This document shows, piece after piece, positions 36,853 through 48,062 of a stretch of 64,000 nucleotides of DNA (position 1 is its first letter; every line of letters starts with the position of its first letter). The position numbers and the translations under genes are program-made. The notes under the pieces were generated by a model, which saw nothing but the letters and a program-made list of their open reading frames with translations, did not search any database and was not told the DNA's origin. The stretch comes from Anolis sagrei (lineage: Eukaryota > Chordata > Lepidosauria > Squamata > Anolidae), in assembly GCF_037176765.1 (NCBI RefSeq), contig NC_090025.1, positions 17,409,545 to 17,473,544 of the forward strand, written 5' to 3'.

Positions 36853-37787
36853 ATCAGCTCCCTGGTACTGACATAGAGCACATGACTGAAAGGGAGGATA
36901 GTGTGCTGCAAGGACACATGAACCGGCCATAAAAGTCAACTGTGTGGAGGTGTGAGAAGGTGGGCTCTGGTAGGCACCAGAGGTTTTGGGTGATTGATGA
37001 CATTGTAGCTAAGGCCCTATATGAATAGGCAGACTCTTGTATTCCAAACCATAAAGATGTATGATATCTTCAGCCCCTGTGTATATCTTGGTGTGTTCTT
37101 TCAAGAGAAGTCTAAACGTATAGCAACACAATTGGAGCAAAGAATCTTTACTGCAAGCTTTCCTTTTCCGAGCATCAAGATCCAACAGATAAACAGAAAG
37201 TGTCAACTCTACCCATCTCCATATTGAGTCATGCAGACCCAATGTTGTTGAACTGGAAGTCCCAATCACCTTAGCCAGCATTTCCAATAGTGTGGGATAT
37301 GGAAACAAAGAGTGATGATAAGGAAGAGCCCTGGTGAAGAAAGGTCTGCTTACAGTAAAAAATAGTGCAAACATCCAGTGATTTTATATTAAACTGTACA
37401 AGTTAGGTGCCGTATCCTCAAACATCAGGACATGTTCAGTTCAGGCAACAATAAAACCAGCTGCTAGAACAACCAGTGGAAGATACGAAGGAAAAATGTG
37501 GCATGCATAGTTTGGGAAATAATACTTACTCATTGCTGATGAGTTCATGTTACTTTCATAAACTTTTACTGCTCAGTTGCTGCAACTGTATGGTTTTGTT
37601 AGAATTAGTAAAGGAAAGGAAAAGGGTTTCCTTTTGCACTAGCAGCTTTGTACTACCATTTTAGACCAGTTTTTAATGTTTGGTCCTCCAGATGTTTGGA
37701 GTTCCCATAATCCCTGAGCATTGCTCATACTGACCTAGACTTTTGGTAACTGCAGCCCAAAACACCTGGAAACATTGTTTTAGACCA

Positions 37788-38020
37788 TGGTCCCCTGGTA
37801 TCCACTGGGGTTTGGGTCCAACACTCTTCCCCCATTGGATACCAACATCCACAGCTGCTCAAGTCCCATCATAAACAATGCTGTAGTAAAATGGTGCGCC
37901 TTATATAAAATAGCAATATCAAGGTTTATTTTTTTGGATTTTTTTCTTCTTAAATATAGTATTTTAGAGCTGTGGATGGTGGAATCCATGCATGCAGAAT
38001 CCATGGCTATGGAGTACCAA
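37788..38020. mobile_element. Tigger/pogo-like short element
   Basis: GGTCCCCTGGTATCCACTGG, GGATACCAACATCCAC, GCTCAAGTCCCATCATAAAC and TGGAATCCATGCATGCAGAA follow a pogo-type pattern known from vertebrates. Ends are eroded. Confidence 0.45.
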
Positions 38021-38087
38021 CTATATTTTCAAATAACTCTAACTTCCTCAGTACTGGTATGAAATTGATATTTTCTATTATAATCAA

Positions 38088-38684
38088 TATGGAGCCCCTG
38101 GTGGCGCAGTGGGTTAAACTGCTGAGCTGCTAAACTGGTTGACTGAAAGGTTGCAGGTTCGAATCCGGGGAGCAACGTGAGCTTCTGCTGTCAGCCCAAG
38201 TTTCTGGCAACCTCGTAGTTCGAAAACATGAAAATGTGAGATCAATAGGTGCCGCTCCGGGAAGGAAATGGCACTCCATGCAGTCATGCCAGCCACATGA
38301 CCTTAGAGGTGTCTATGGACAATGCCGGTTCTTTGGCTTAGAAATGGAGATGAGCACCCCCCCCCCCCCAGAGTCTGACATGACTAAACTTAATGTCAAA
38401 AGGAAACCTTTACATTTACTATACATATTAATACAATTAATGAATACCATTGGGTAGAATTCGTACATTATATAACTGTCGAGCAAAACCATGATATCTA
38501 TTGTCATAATGATTTCAAGGGGAGTGCTGAGAGGGCTATACTTAAGTTTCCCCACAACCATTTTTTCCAGATAGAGTGTATCAAACAATGTTTTTGGGTA
38601 GCAGTATCTTAGGAGAAGATACCCAAGAGACGAAAATATGGCAGATGAACAGGACTGGACTTAATGTCAGGGGAAAACCTTTAC
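38088..38684 (+). mobile_element. SINE with transduced 3' flank and second SINE tail
   Basis: Target duplication CTATTATAATCAA at 38075-38087 and 38685-38697. Inside: a full type A SINE (38088-38419), the parent's right-hand TSD TATACATATTA (38420-38430), about 223 bp matching 30223-30435 (38431-38653), then a partial SINE tail ACTGGACTTAATGTCAGGGG with AAAACCTTTAC (38654-38684). Confidence 0.85.
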
Positions 38685-38874
38685 CTATTATAATCAACAG
38701 CTGAAATTCTACATCATGTTTGTATAGTGCAAATCAAGACCCATTTTCATATCTGGCATTTGCATTATTATTGCTTGTGTGTTGGATATAACTATTTTGC
38801 AACCAATAGTGCAGGCATGAGCAAACCCAGGCCCGGGGGCCGGATGCTGCCCCTTGGGCTCTTTTCTCAGGTTC

Positions 38875-39220
38875 TCCCCTCTCTCACCATCCTATCCTTC
38901 CTTCCTTCTCTCTTCTTTTCCTGCCCTCTCCCTTCCTTCCCTTCTACCCTTTCATCCTTCCCTCGTTTCCTCCCTCGTTCCCTCTGTCTTTTTCCTTCCT
39001 TCCCTTTTGTCCTTCCTCCTTCCTACCCTTCTACCCTTTCATCCTTCCCTCTTTCCTCCCTCCTTCCCTCTGTCTTTTTCCTTCCTTCCTTCCTTCCTTC
39101 CTTCCTTCCTTCCTTCCTTCCTTTCCTTTTGTCTTTCCTCTTTCCATTCCCTTCTACCCTTCCTTCCATCCTTCCCTTCCTCGCTTTTGTCCTCCTCTTT
39201 TTCCTTCCTCCTTTCCTCCT
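38875..39220. repeat. TTCC/CCTT polypyrimidine tract
   Basis: Almost pure pyrimidine for about 340 bp, including (TTCC)n at 39080-39122. The long frames across it are by-products. Confidence 0.85.
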
Positions 39221-39224
39221 GGGG

Positions 39225-39935
39225 GATGTTAAGATGGGAGAAGAGAATGTAGAGAGGAAACATGAGAACCATGTTTCAAGATTTCAAAGGGAGAAGGAAG
39301 GGGAAACTGACTTTCTGCTGCTCTAGAGACCAGGGCACAAGGGAGCAATGGGTTCAAATGGCACTGAAAAGATTAGGAAGAACTTCCTGAGAGTAAGAGT
39401 TGCCAAAGAGTGACATAGGCTGCCTGGGAGTGTGGTGGAGTCTGCTTCTCTGGAGGCTTTTCCATTGAGGTTGTCTATTGGGAGTGCTTTGATTGTGCCT
39501 TCTTGTGCCTTTGATTGTGACTCTTTTTACCCAAAAAGCGCTGGCCATCCATGAGAAGATGGAAGCAGAGAGAGGCGACCTTGCTGCCATCAACAAAACT
39601 CAAACTTAAAAACTTAATATGGACACGCCACTAGTTTTACCTACCCATGCCCCCCACCCTAACCCTATTTTAAGGAATTAATCAATTTTTAATCTTTTAA
39701 CTTTTTTTATCTTGTAGTTGCTCAATTATTTAGGAGTGGGTTGACAGGCCAGTAGGCCATGATGCCTTGTATTCATATATGGTTTTACTGTATGTGTATG
39801 TTTTGTATGTTTTGCATGTTTTGATATGGTCAAAATTGACTAATCAATAAAGAATTGTTGTTGCTGTGCCTTTTTGCATGGCAGGGGGTTGGACTAGATG
39901 GCCCTTGGGGCCTCTTTCAGCTCTAGGATTCTAGA
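39225..39935 (+). mobile_element. CR1 LINE 3' end with an inserted retrosequence
   Basis: CR1 runs from GAGAAGAGAATGTAGAGAGG to AGGGGGTTGGACTAGATGGC and TCTAGGATTCTAG. At about 39515-39868 it is interrupted by a sequence ending CAATAAAGAATTGTTGTTG, which I cannot assign. Confidence 0.65.
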
Positions 39936-40518
39936 TTTCTATATCAGGAGTAGGCAAGATGGGGTCTAATGGATGCACTTTGTCTCTCCCATCCACCATC
40001 GCATCCTGACCAAGGCCAACCCTTTTGGGATCCAAATGTTTCCCGTCTTTCCTTCACTTTTTGCCTCCAAAAGAGAAGAGGAAGGGGAGGAATAGGCAGG
40101 GAGGGGACTTGGGGAGAACCCCCTCCGTTCCGGCCCACCCACCCCGCTCCGGCTCACCATGCGGCACCAGTTAGAAAGTTTGCCCATGCCTGCATTAATG
40201 TATGAGTCTTGTCTCTGTGGAATGGAATATGCATCATGATGGTTTTTTGCAATCCCAATGAATCAAATGTTACACTGAAGGCGGCGATGAACACATATGA
40301 ATATGGAACTACATGGCTAGAAACCTGTCAGTCTCAACTAGAGTTTAACCACTGAATCAGATATGATTCATAAAAGTAATAATATTCCCAAAGGTAATAA
40401 TATTCCCAGATACGAGCTATTTACTATGTATCTCAAACCCGCACATGTATAACCAAACTACATAATAGTGTAGTAGAAGAAAAGGCAATTTAGGGGAGGC
40501 TGCAGCAATTTGCTTTTG

Positions 40519-41308
40519 ATGTATTGTCGATGGCTTTCATGGCCGGAATCACTGAGTTGTTGTAGGTTTTTTCGGGCTATTTGGCCATGGTCTAGAGGCA
40601 TTCTCTCCTGACATTTCGCCTGCATCTATGGCAAGCATCCTCAGAGGTAGTGAGGTCTGTTGGAACTAGGAAAAAGGGTTTATATATCTGTGGAAAGACC
40701 AGGTTGAGACAAAGGACGCTTGTCTGCTGGAGACATTTTCATGGTGCCCAAACACGAATCAAGGAACCTGAAAGGCACTGCAGACTACTTCAACCAGAGA
40801 AATCAGCCATATCAGAGCACCTGATGAACCTACCTGGACACAGCATATTATTTGAGAAAACAGAAATGCTGGACTACTCCAACAACCACCATGCCAGACT
40901 ACACAGAGAAGCCATTGAAATACACAAGCATGTGAACAATTTCAACAGAAAGGAGGAAACCATGAAAATGAACAAAATCTGTTCAAATTCTGTTCTAAAA
41001 TTACAACAGCACAACAACAGAGAGGAAACAAACAAGGACATTTAATCACCTCTCAACAAAAGTTTGATCCAGGCACTTCCAGGCAATCAAATGCTAATCA
41101 AGGTAGTCAGTTGAAACATTCACACCTAGCTCCAGAAGACAAGAGTCCTTTGTCCCACCCTGGTCCTTCCTCAGATATATAAACCCTTTTTCCTAGTTCC
41201 AACAGACCTCACTACCTCTGAGGATGCTTGCCATAGATGCAGGCAAAACGTCAGGAGAGAATGCCTCTAGAACATGGCCATATAGCCCGAAAAAACCTAC
41301 AACAACCC
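40519..41308. mobile_element. Penelope-like element with 12-bp TSD
   Basis: Target duplication AATTTGCTTTTG at 40507-40518 and 41309-41320. Antisense terminal repeat (40519-40735), GIY-YIG remnant (40745-41045, RIKEPERHCRLLQPEKSAIS) and sense terminal repeat (41050-41308) with hammerhead-like core at 41215-41255. Same plan as 12866-13766. Confidence 0.85.
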
Positions 41309-41774
41309 AATTTGCTTTTGCCTGAGTCCATTAGGAAGAGGAAGCCTTCTCCTCTCCCTTTTGCTGAGTGAATTGAATGCGAACGCTTTTGCACTTTGAA
41401 CTCAGTTTGCATCAACTGATGTAAGAGAAAGCTGAAAGGGAAAACTTGGCGATCATATAAGCATCTTTAATAATTGAGATAACAGAGGATTAATTGGGAC
41501 TGTCCCTGCCAAATTGGGACAGTTAGAGGATATGTTCCTCTGTATTGGCTAGGAGTACTTACTTCTGAGGAGACATATATAGGATTGCAATGTAAATTCC
41601 CCAAGATTATCTACATATTTTCATTGGAATCTCAGCTCTTTCCTACAATATCTTTCTGTTACTTCCCAGCATTGGGTGGCAAATATTACACCCTACTTAA
41701 ATTTATAATGAACTTGAAGGACCATCATGTTGTAACATTGCTAAACAATTTTTAGTTTAAATTAAGTAGGAGAT

Positions 41775-42848
41775 TATTGTATATACTCGAGTATAAGATG
41801 ACCAAAATAGGAACCAAGGCACCTAATATTGCCCAAAAAAAGCTGGGAAAACGTATTGACTCGAGTATAAGCCGAGGGTGGGAAATGAAGCATCTACTGA
41901 TAAATTTCAAAATAGAAATAGATACCAATAAAATGACATTAATTGAGGCATCAGTAGGTGAAATGTTTTTGAATGTTTACATAGAACTGTAATTTAAGAT
42001 AAGGCTATCCAACTCTGATTAAACCATTATTTTAACCTTCTTCAATGTAAATGTGCTTACGTCTCCTTCCAATAATAATAACAGAGTAAAATAATAAATG
42101 TAATAAAAAATAACAACAATAGAGTAAAATAATGTAAATGTAATAAGAATAATAATAGAATAAAAATAAATGTAGTAACAATAGAGCAAAATAATGTAAA
42201 TGTAATAATACCAATAATGGAGTAAATAATATAATAAAAATAATAATAAAGTAAAGTAATGCAAATGTAATAATATCAATAGAGTAAAATAATAAATGTA
42301 ATTATAATAGAATAAAAATAAATGTAATAATAATAATAAATAGAGTAAAATAATGTAAATGCAATAATACCAATAATAGAGTAAATAATATAATAAAATT
42401 AATAATAAAGTAAAGTAATGTAAATGTAATAATATCAATACAGTAAAATAATAATGTAATAACAATAAATAGAATAAAATAAATGTAATAAAAATAACAA
42501 TAATAAACAGAGTAAACTAATAAATGTAATAAAAACAATAGAATAAATTAATATAATAAAAATAATAAAGTAAAATAATGTAAATGTAATAATAGCAATA
42601 GAGTAAAATAATAAATAGAATAACAATAAATAGAATAAAATAATAAATGTCATAAAAACAATAATAATAGGGTAAAATAATGTAAATATAATAATAATAA
42701 TAATAGTAAATAGAGTAAAATAATGAATATCATAAAATAATAACCCAGTAAAATAATAAATAACTTTGACTCAAATATAAGCCAAGGGGGCTTTTTTAGC
42801 CTTAAAAAAGGGCTGAAAAACTTGGCTTATACTCAAATATATACGGTA
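41775..42848 (+). mobile_element. mariner-like MITE with large TAA-rich array
   Basis: Ends TATTGTATATACTCGAGTAT and ATACTCAAATATATACGGTA. Between them is a degenerate AGTAAAATAATAAATGTAAT array at 42068-42760. The copy at 48063-49495 is in the opposite direction. No transposase. Confidence 0.7.
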
Positions 42849-43437
42849 TACTCTGATAACTATTTAATTCAAAACCAAGGTCAAATTCAAGGAAGAAAGT
42901 AATGCAGTAAAACTATTCCTTACCAGCAACTTGAAAATGGAGGAACTCCTAAAAAAAAGAGGTGACAAGCCTTATATTTAATGGTTATTGTAGAATATGA
43001 AATGACAGAGTTTGAAATGCCTGCTCCAAATAGATAAGCACTAAAAGCTTTGGGCTGAATTGGAAAAAACGGTCACTTTCATTTCTCCTCACTTGAGTTT
43101 TTTTTATTAAAGGTAAATTTCAGTTCTTCTTGCATTAATGTTTTACATAAGTCAGTTTCAGTTCCTCCTGCAATTTTTTTTGGCATATTTTAACTTCTTT
43201 ATACCCTGCATTTTTTTAAAAGGTGAACTTTTCTCAATTCTTTTCAAAACTCAAGCAAAACCCAACTCTGAAATTAAATCTCATAAAACCTACTATAGAT
43301 TCTTGTAAGTAACCAATTTGTAATATCTGTTAAACTTGATCGTGTCATTTTTGCCTTATTAGCCAAATTTATAAGGTTGCCAAAGTAGAAGTAAAACCAT
43401 GCAATAAACCTTAAAACCCTATTGATTAGAGCAGACC

Positions 43438-44402
43438 AGCATTTCTCAACCTAGGGGTCAGGACCCCTGAGGGGGTCACAAGGGGGTGTCAGAGGGGTCG
43501 CCAAATACCATTAGAAAACACAGTATTTTCTGTTGGTCATAGAGGTTCTGTGTGGGATGTTTGCCCCAATTCTGTCGTTGGTGGGGTTCAGAATGTTCTT
43601 TGATTGCAGGTGAACTATAAATCCCAGCAACTACAACTCCCAAATGTCAAGGTCTATTTTCCCCAAACTCCACCAGTGTTCACATTTGGGCACTTTGAGT
43701 ATTCGTGCCAAGTTTGGTCCAGATCCATCTCTGTTTGAGTCCACAGTGCTCTCTGGATAGAGGTGAACCATAACTCCAAAAACGCAAGGTCAATGCCCAC
43801 CAAACCCTTCCAGTATTTTCTGTTGGTCATGGGGGTTGTGTGTGGGAAGTTTGGCCCAATTCTGTCATTGGTGGGGTTCAGAATGTTCTTTAATTGTAGG
43901 TGAACTATAAATCCCAGCAACTACAACTCCCAAATGTCAAGTTCTATTTTCCCCAAACTCTACCGGTGTTCACATTTGGGCACACTGAGTATTTGTGCCA
44001 AGTTTGATCCAGATCCATCATTGTTTGAATCCACAGTGCTCTCTGGAGGTAGATGAAGTACAACTCCAAGACTCAAGGTCAATGTCTATCAAACCCTCCA
44101 GTATCTTCTGTTGGTCATGAGAGTTCTGTGCGCCAAGTTTGGTTCAATTCCATCATTGGTGGAGTTCAGAATGCTCTTTGATTGTAGGTGAACTAGAAAT
44201 CCCAGCAACTACAACTCCCAAATTACAAAATCAATTCCCCCCAATCCCACCAATATTTAAATTTGGGCGTATCGGATATTTGTGCAAACTTTAGTCCAGT
44301 GAATGAAAATACAGTCCTGCATAGTAGGTATTAACGTTACAGTTCATAACAGTAGCAAAATTACAGTTATGAAGTAGCAACAAAAATAATTCCTCACAAC
44401 AT
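43438..44402 (+). mobile_element. SPIN-like hAT element, right end lost
   Basis: Starts CAGCATTTCTCAACCTAGGG. The body carries extra copies of the internal module, so it is longer than 33870-34577. A type B SINE starts at 44403 and the right terminal repeat is not found beyond it. Confidence 0.75.
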
Positions 44403-44690
44403 GAGGAGCCCTCGGTAGCGCAGTGGGTTAAACCCCTGTGCCAGCAGGACTGAAGACCGACAGGTCGCAGGTTCGAATCCAGGGAGAGGCGGGTGAGCTC
44501 CCTCTATTAGCTCCAGCTCCTCATGCGGGGACATGAGAGAAGCCTCCCACAAGGATGATAAAAACATCAAATCATCCAGGCGTCCCCTGGGCAACATCCT
44601 TGCAGACGGCCAATTCTCTCACACCAGAAGCCACTTACAGTTTCTCAAGTCGCTCCTGACACAACAACAACAACAACAACAACAACAAAA
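44403..44690 (+). mobile_element. type B SINE, full length
   Basis: Head GAGCCCTCGGTAGCGCAGTG with B-box GGTTCGAATCC, body GAGAGAAGCCTCCCACAAGG, tail TTTCTCAAGTCGCTCCTGAC followed by ACAACAACAAC. Confidence 0.85.
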
Positions 44691-45605
44691 CTGGAGTAGA
44701 CCCATTCAATGAACTGCTGAAGAATAATCCACAGGTCAGTAAATCCAGTTGAGTCAATGACTGTGGTCTCCTTGGGAGTAATAATAGGGAGAGGAACACA
44801 GCATAAACTTTGGGGGGGGGGGGGGCTTAAAACCTTAACATACACTAGATTTAAGAGCAAAGGACCCTGACAAGAGTGGGAAAACTACATAGTTTATAGA
44901 AAAACTTCTTTTCAATCTGAGAGAGTTCCATGCATGCAGAGACATGTACTTCCTTTTGAAGAAAATCCCAGGTCCTGCTTTTGACTCGTACGTTCCTCAA
45001 ATTAAGATTTTCTGCAATCGTCTCCCTTCCTCAGAGATTTCAAAGGCCAATCTCAAGCACTTTTACTTATTTCAAAAGACAATTTAGTAAAATAACCCAG
45101 GAAACATCCATAATACAGTATGCCTACCTGTTAGTTACCGAGCTCTTGGAAGGAGGCAAAGAACTCAATGTAACTATAGAGATGACTCCTTGAACCAGCT
45201 AACCTTTGTAGCTCTCCAAGATTGATGATTAGCTGTCAATGTACACAAGGAAGAAGCTGAAGTCAAAGTCATCCAATTTGATTACTGCTCTATATTGACG
45301 TACTTTTGTTCTGCCGCTATTTTATTGTACAATTAAGAGAGTCAACAGATACTAATGCATAAAGAAAATGCCTCTTATTTCCTGGAAAGTTTTGTATGAG
45401 CCAAGGAGCAAGTGAGCATTGCACAGAGGTAAAGCTCTGGCAATCCTTTCCTGGGAATGTTTCATTGGAAACTAGAGTCACACACAAAAGGATGATGCAC
45501 GTTTACTTGGAAGTAAACCCAACTGCTCTTTGAGGAACTACAAAGTGCTTGGAATTGCTCTATTAAATACTTCACCTCCAAACACGGTATGAAAATTAGC
45601 CTTAC
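44691..45605. other. unassigned DNA
   Basis: Contains a poly-G run at 44811-44824. No gene or repeat was recognised. Confidence 0.4.
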
Positions 45606-45660
45606 CAAACATGGACTTTTGTGTGTGTGTGTGTCAGGAGTGACTTGAGAAACTACAAGT

Positions 45661-46621
45661 CATTGTCGAAGGCTTTCATGGCTGGAATCACTGGGTTCTT
45701 GTAGCTTTTTCGGGCTATATGGCCATGTTCTAGAACAGTGTTTCTCAACCTGGGGGTCAGGACCCCTGAGGGAGTCGTGAGGGGGTGTCAAAGGGGTCGC
45801 CGAAGACCATCAGAAAACATAGTATTTCTTGGTGGTCATTGGGATTTTGTGTGGGAAGTTTGACCCAATTCTATTGTTGGTCAAGTTCAGAATGCTCTTT
45901 GATTGTAGGTGAACTATAAATCCCAACAACTACAACTCCCAAATGTCAAGGTCTATTTTCCCCAGATTACCAGTGTTCACATTTGGGCATACTGAGTATT
46001 CGTGCCAAGTTTGGTCCAGATCCATCATTGCATGAATCCACAGTGCTCCTCTGGATATAGGTGAACTACAACTCCCAAACTCAAGGTCAATGCCCACCAA
46101 ACCCTTCCAATGTTTTCTGTTGGTCATGGGAATTCTTTGTGCCAAGTTTGGTTCAATTGCATTGCTGGTGGAGTTCAGAATGCTTTTTGATTATAGGTGA
46201 ACTATAAATCCCAGCAACTACACCCCCCAAATTACAAAATCAATCCTCTCCCCTCCCCCCAACCCCACTAGCATTCACATTTGGGCATATTGGGTATTTG
46301 TGCTCAATTTAGTCCAGTGAATGAAAATATATCCTGCATATCGGATATTTACATTACGATTTATAACAGTACTAAAATGACACGTATCAAGTAGCAACGA
46401 AAACAATATTATGGTTGGGGATCACCACAACATATGGAATGGCATTAAGGGGTCATGGCATTAGCAAGGTTGAGAATCACTGTTCTAGAAGCATGCTCTC
46501 CTGACATTTCACCTGCATTTATGGCAAGCATTCTCAGAGGATGCTTGCCATAGATGCAGGCAAAATGTCAGGAGAAAATGCTTCTAGAACATGGGTCATA
46601 TAGCCCAAAAAACCTACAAAA
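45661..46621. mobile_element. Penelope terminal repeats split by a SPIN-like hAT
   Basis: The PLE edge TTGTCGAAGGCTTTCATGG to GGCCATGTTCTAGAA (45661-45735) resumes at 46483 and closes with CCCAAAAAACCTACAAAAAC (46621). The flanks AAACTACAAGT and AAATTACAAGT suggest a TSD in the host SINE. Confidence 0.75.
45736..46482 (+). mobile_element. SPIN-like hAT element, both ends, perfect TSD
   Basis: Target duplication TTCTAGAA at 45728-45735 and 46483-46490. Ends CAGTGTTTCTCAACCT and AGGTTGAGAATCACTG. Inserted in the PLE and therefore younger than it. Confidence 0.85.
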
Positions 46622-47089
46622 ACCCAAATTACAAGTTGCTTCTGGCGCGAGAGAAAATTGGCTGTCTGCAAGGACATTGCCCAGGGGATGCCTGAATGTT
46701 TTGATATTTGACATTGGGTATGCTGAGCATAGAAAACTAAGAAGTGATAAATATTGTTATTGCTGTGTCGTATCAGAGATATGGTGATAACATGAGGTTT
46801 TATGGGGCTGAATGTGTTTGATTCACCCAAGGTCACCTCATGAGTTTCCATGGCCAAATGGGGAATTGAACCCCGGTCTCCAGAGTCATAGTTCAGTGCT
46901 CAAACTATGATAAAGATAGTCACAGGATTGCTGCATGGAAGTTTGTGTGTGTGTGTGTGTGTCAGGAGCAACTTGAGAAACTGCAAGTCACTTCTGGTGT
47001 GAAAGAATTGGCCGTCTGCAAGGACGTTGCCCAGGGGAGGGCCAGATGTTGAGATATTTTCCCATCCTTTGGGAGGTTTCTCTCATATC

Positions 47090-47382
47090 CAGAGGCGACC
47101 CTAGGTAATTTTCAACAGTAAGAAACAGTATTTTGCCCCCCCCCCCCCCAACCAATCACTGATCCATCTCCATCATGGGAGTTCTGTGTGCCATATTTGG
47201 TTCAATTCCATCATTGGTGGAGTTCAGAATGCTCTTTGATTGTAGGTGAACTATACATCCCAGTAACTGCAACTCGCATATGTCAAGGTCTGTTTTCCCC
47301 CAAGAGCGCCTCAAGAGCGCCCCTGGGCAAAATCAACTATACTGCAAATGCTTACTTTGCGTAATGGGTTGAGCCGCCCCTG
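47090..47382 (-). mobile_element. hAT element (CAGRGGCGGC ends) in type B SINE
   Basis: Ends CAGAGGCGACCCTAGG and GAGCCGCCCCTG; TSD YTCATATC at 47082-47089 and 47383-47390. The interior shares the module found in SPIN-like elements. Confidence 0.75.
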
Positions 47383-48062
47383 TTCATATCCCATGGGGAG
47401 CTGGAGCTGACAAAGTGAGCTCACCCACGCTCTCCCTGGATTCAAACCTCCAACCTGTCGGTCATCAGTCCTGCCAGTCTTCAGTCCTGCCGGCACAAGG
47501 GTTTAAAACCTTGTGCCATCGGGGCTCCTGTCAAACATGGATGCATCTACACAGATCATATAATGCAACTTGAAGTTGAGGTGTCTAAAAAACATACATC
47601 AGCAATGGAGAGTATACTTTACAGTAGGAATAGTTGTTAAAACTTACTAGAAAGTCCAGAACAAGCCACAAAATCTGCTGCAGCCACCGAAAAATGTGGA
47701 TTGCTTGTCTGAGCAGAGCTAGCACTGATGCACTTGACAAACACAGAAGCACAGCTGGCCAGAAGATAAACAAGCACACACGCACACACCCAGGCAACTA
47801 CATCCTTCCCTTGGGAATGCTTGCTTTCCACCCCTTTGTCTCCATTTCCTAGACCCTGCTCTGGTCTAACACTGATCCTGAATGCATCATGGGTTGGGTG
47901 ACTGCCCACATTCAGAAGATATTATGACCACCATCCCGGCTTCTTACCTGTTTCTGGAGCAATTAATTGTATAGGTGCTCTGTAGTGGAACTAGTTCCTT
48001 TTACTCCACCTTCAAACTACACAACAGTGTATTTCCTCCCTCCCTGTTTGTGGAAACAATAC

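Larger units (their letters stand above)
45616..47531 (-). mobile_element. composite type B SINE with transduced flank and second tail
   Basis: Bounded by CAAACATGGA at 45606-45615 and 47532-47541. In RNA direction (- strand): full type B SINE (47531-46940), the parent's TSD CTGCATGGA (46939-46931), about 229 bp matching 55397-55166 (46939-46711), then a 5'-truncated second type B SINE (46710-46622 and 45660-45616). Later insertions: a PLE in the second SINE, a SPIN-like element in that PLE, and a hAT at 47090-47382 in the first SINE. Confidence 0.7.

Noticed and set aside
38727-39326. 199-codon Ser/Pro/Phe-rich frame
   Set aside because: It is translation of a TTCC/CCTT polypyrimidine tract.
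39515-39868. Processed pseudogene inside CR1
   Set aside because: It has an AATAAA-like end, but no protein similarity that I can recognise and no poly(A) run, so it is left as an unassigned insert.
42019-42653. Leu/Tyr-rich membrane-like frames
   Set aside because: They are the - strand of a TAA-rich array inside a mariner-like MITE.
44403-44480. tRNA gene suggested by A- and B-box sequences
   Set aside because: The boxes are in the head of a type B SINE, with a SINE body and tail following and no cloverleaf closure or terminator.
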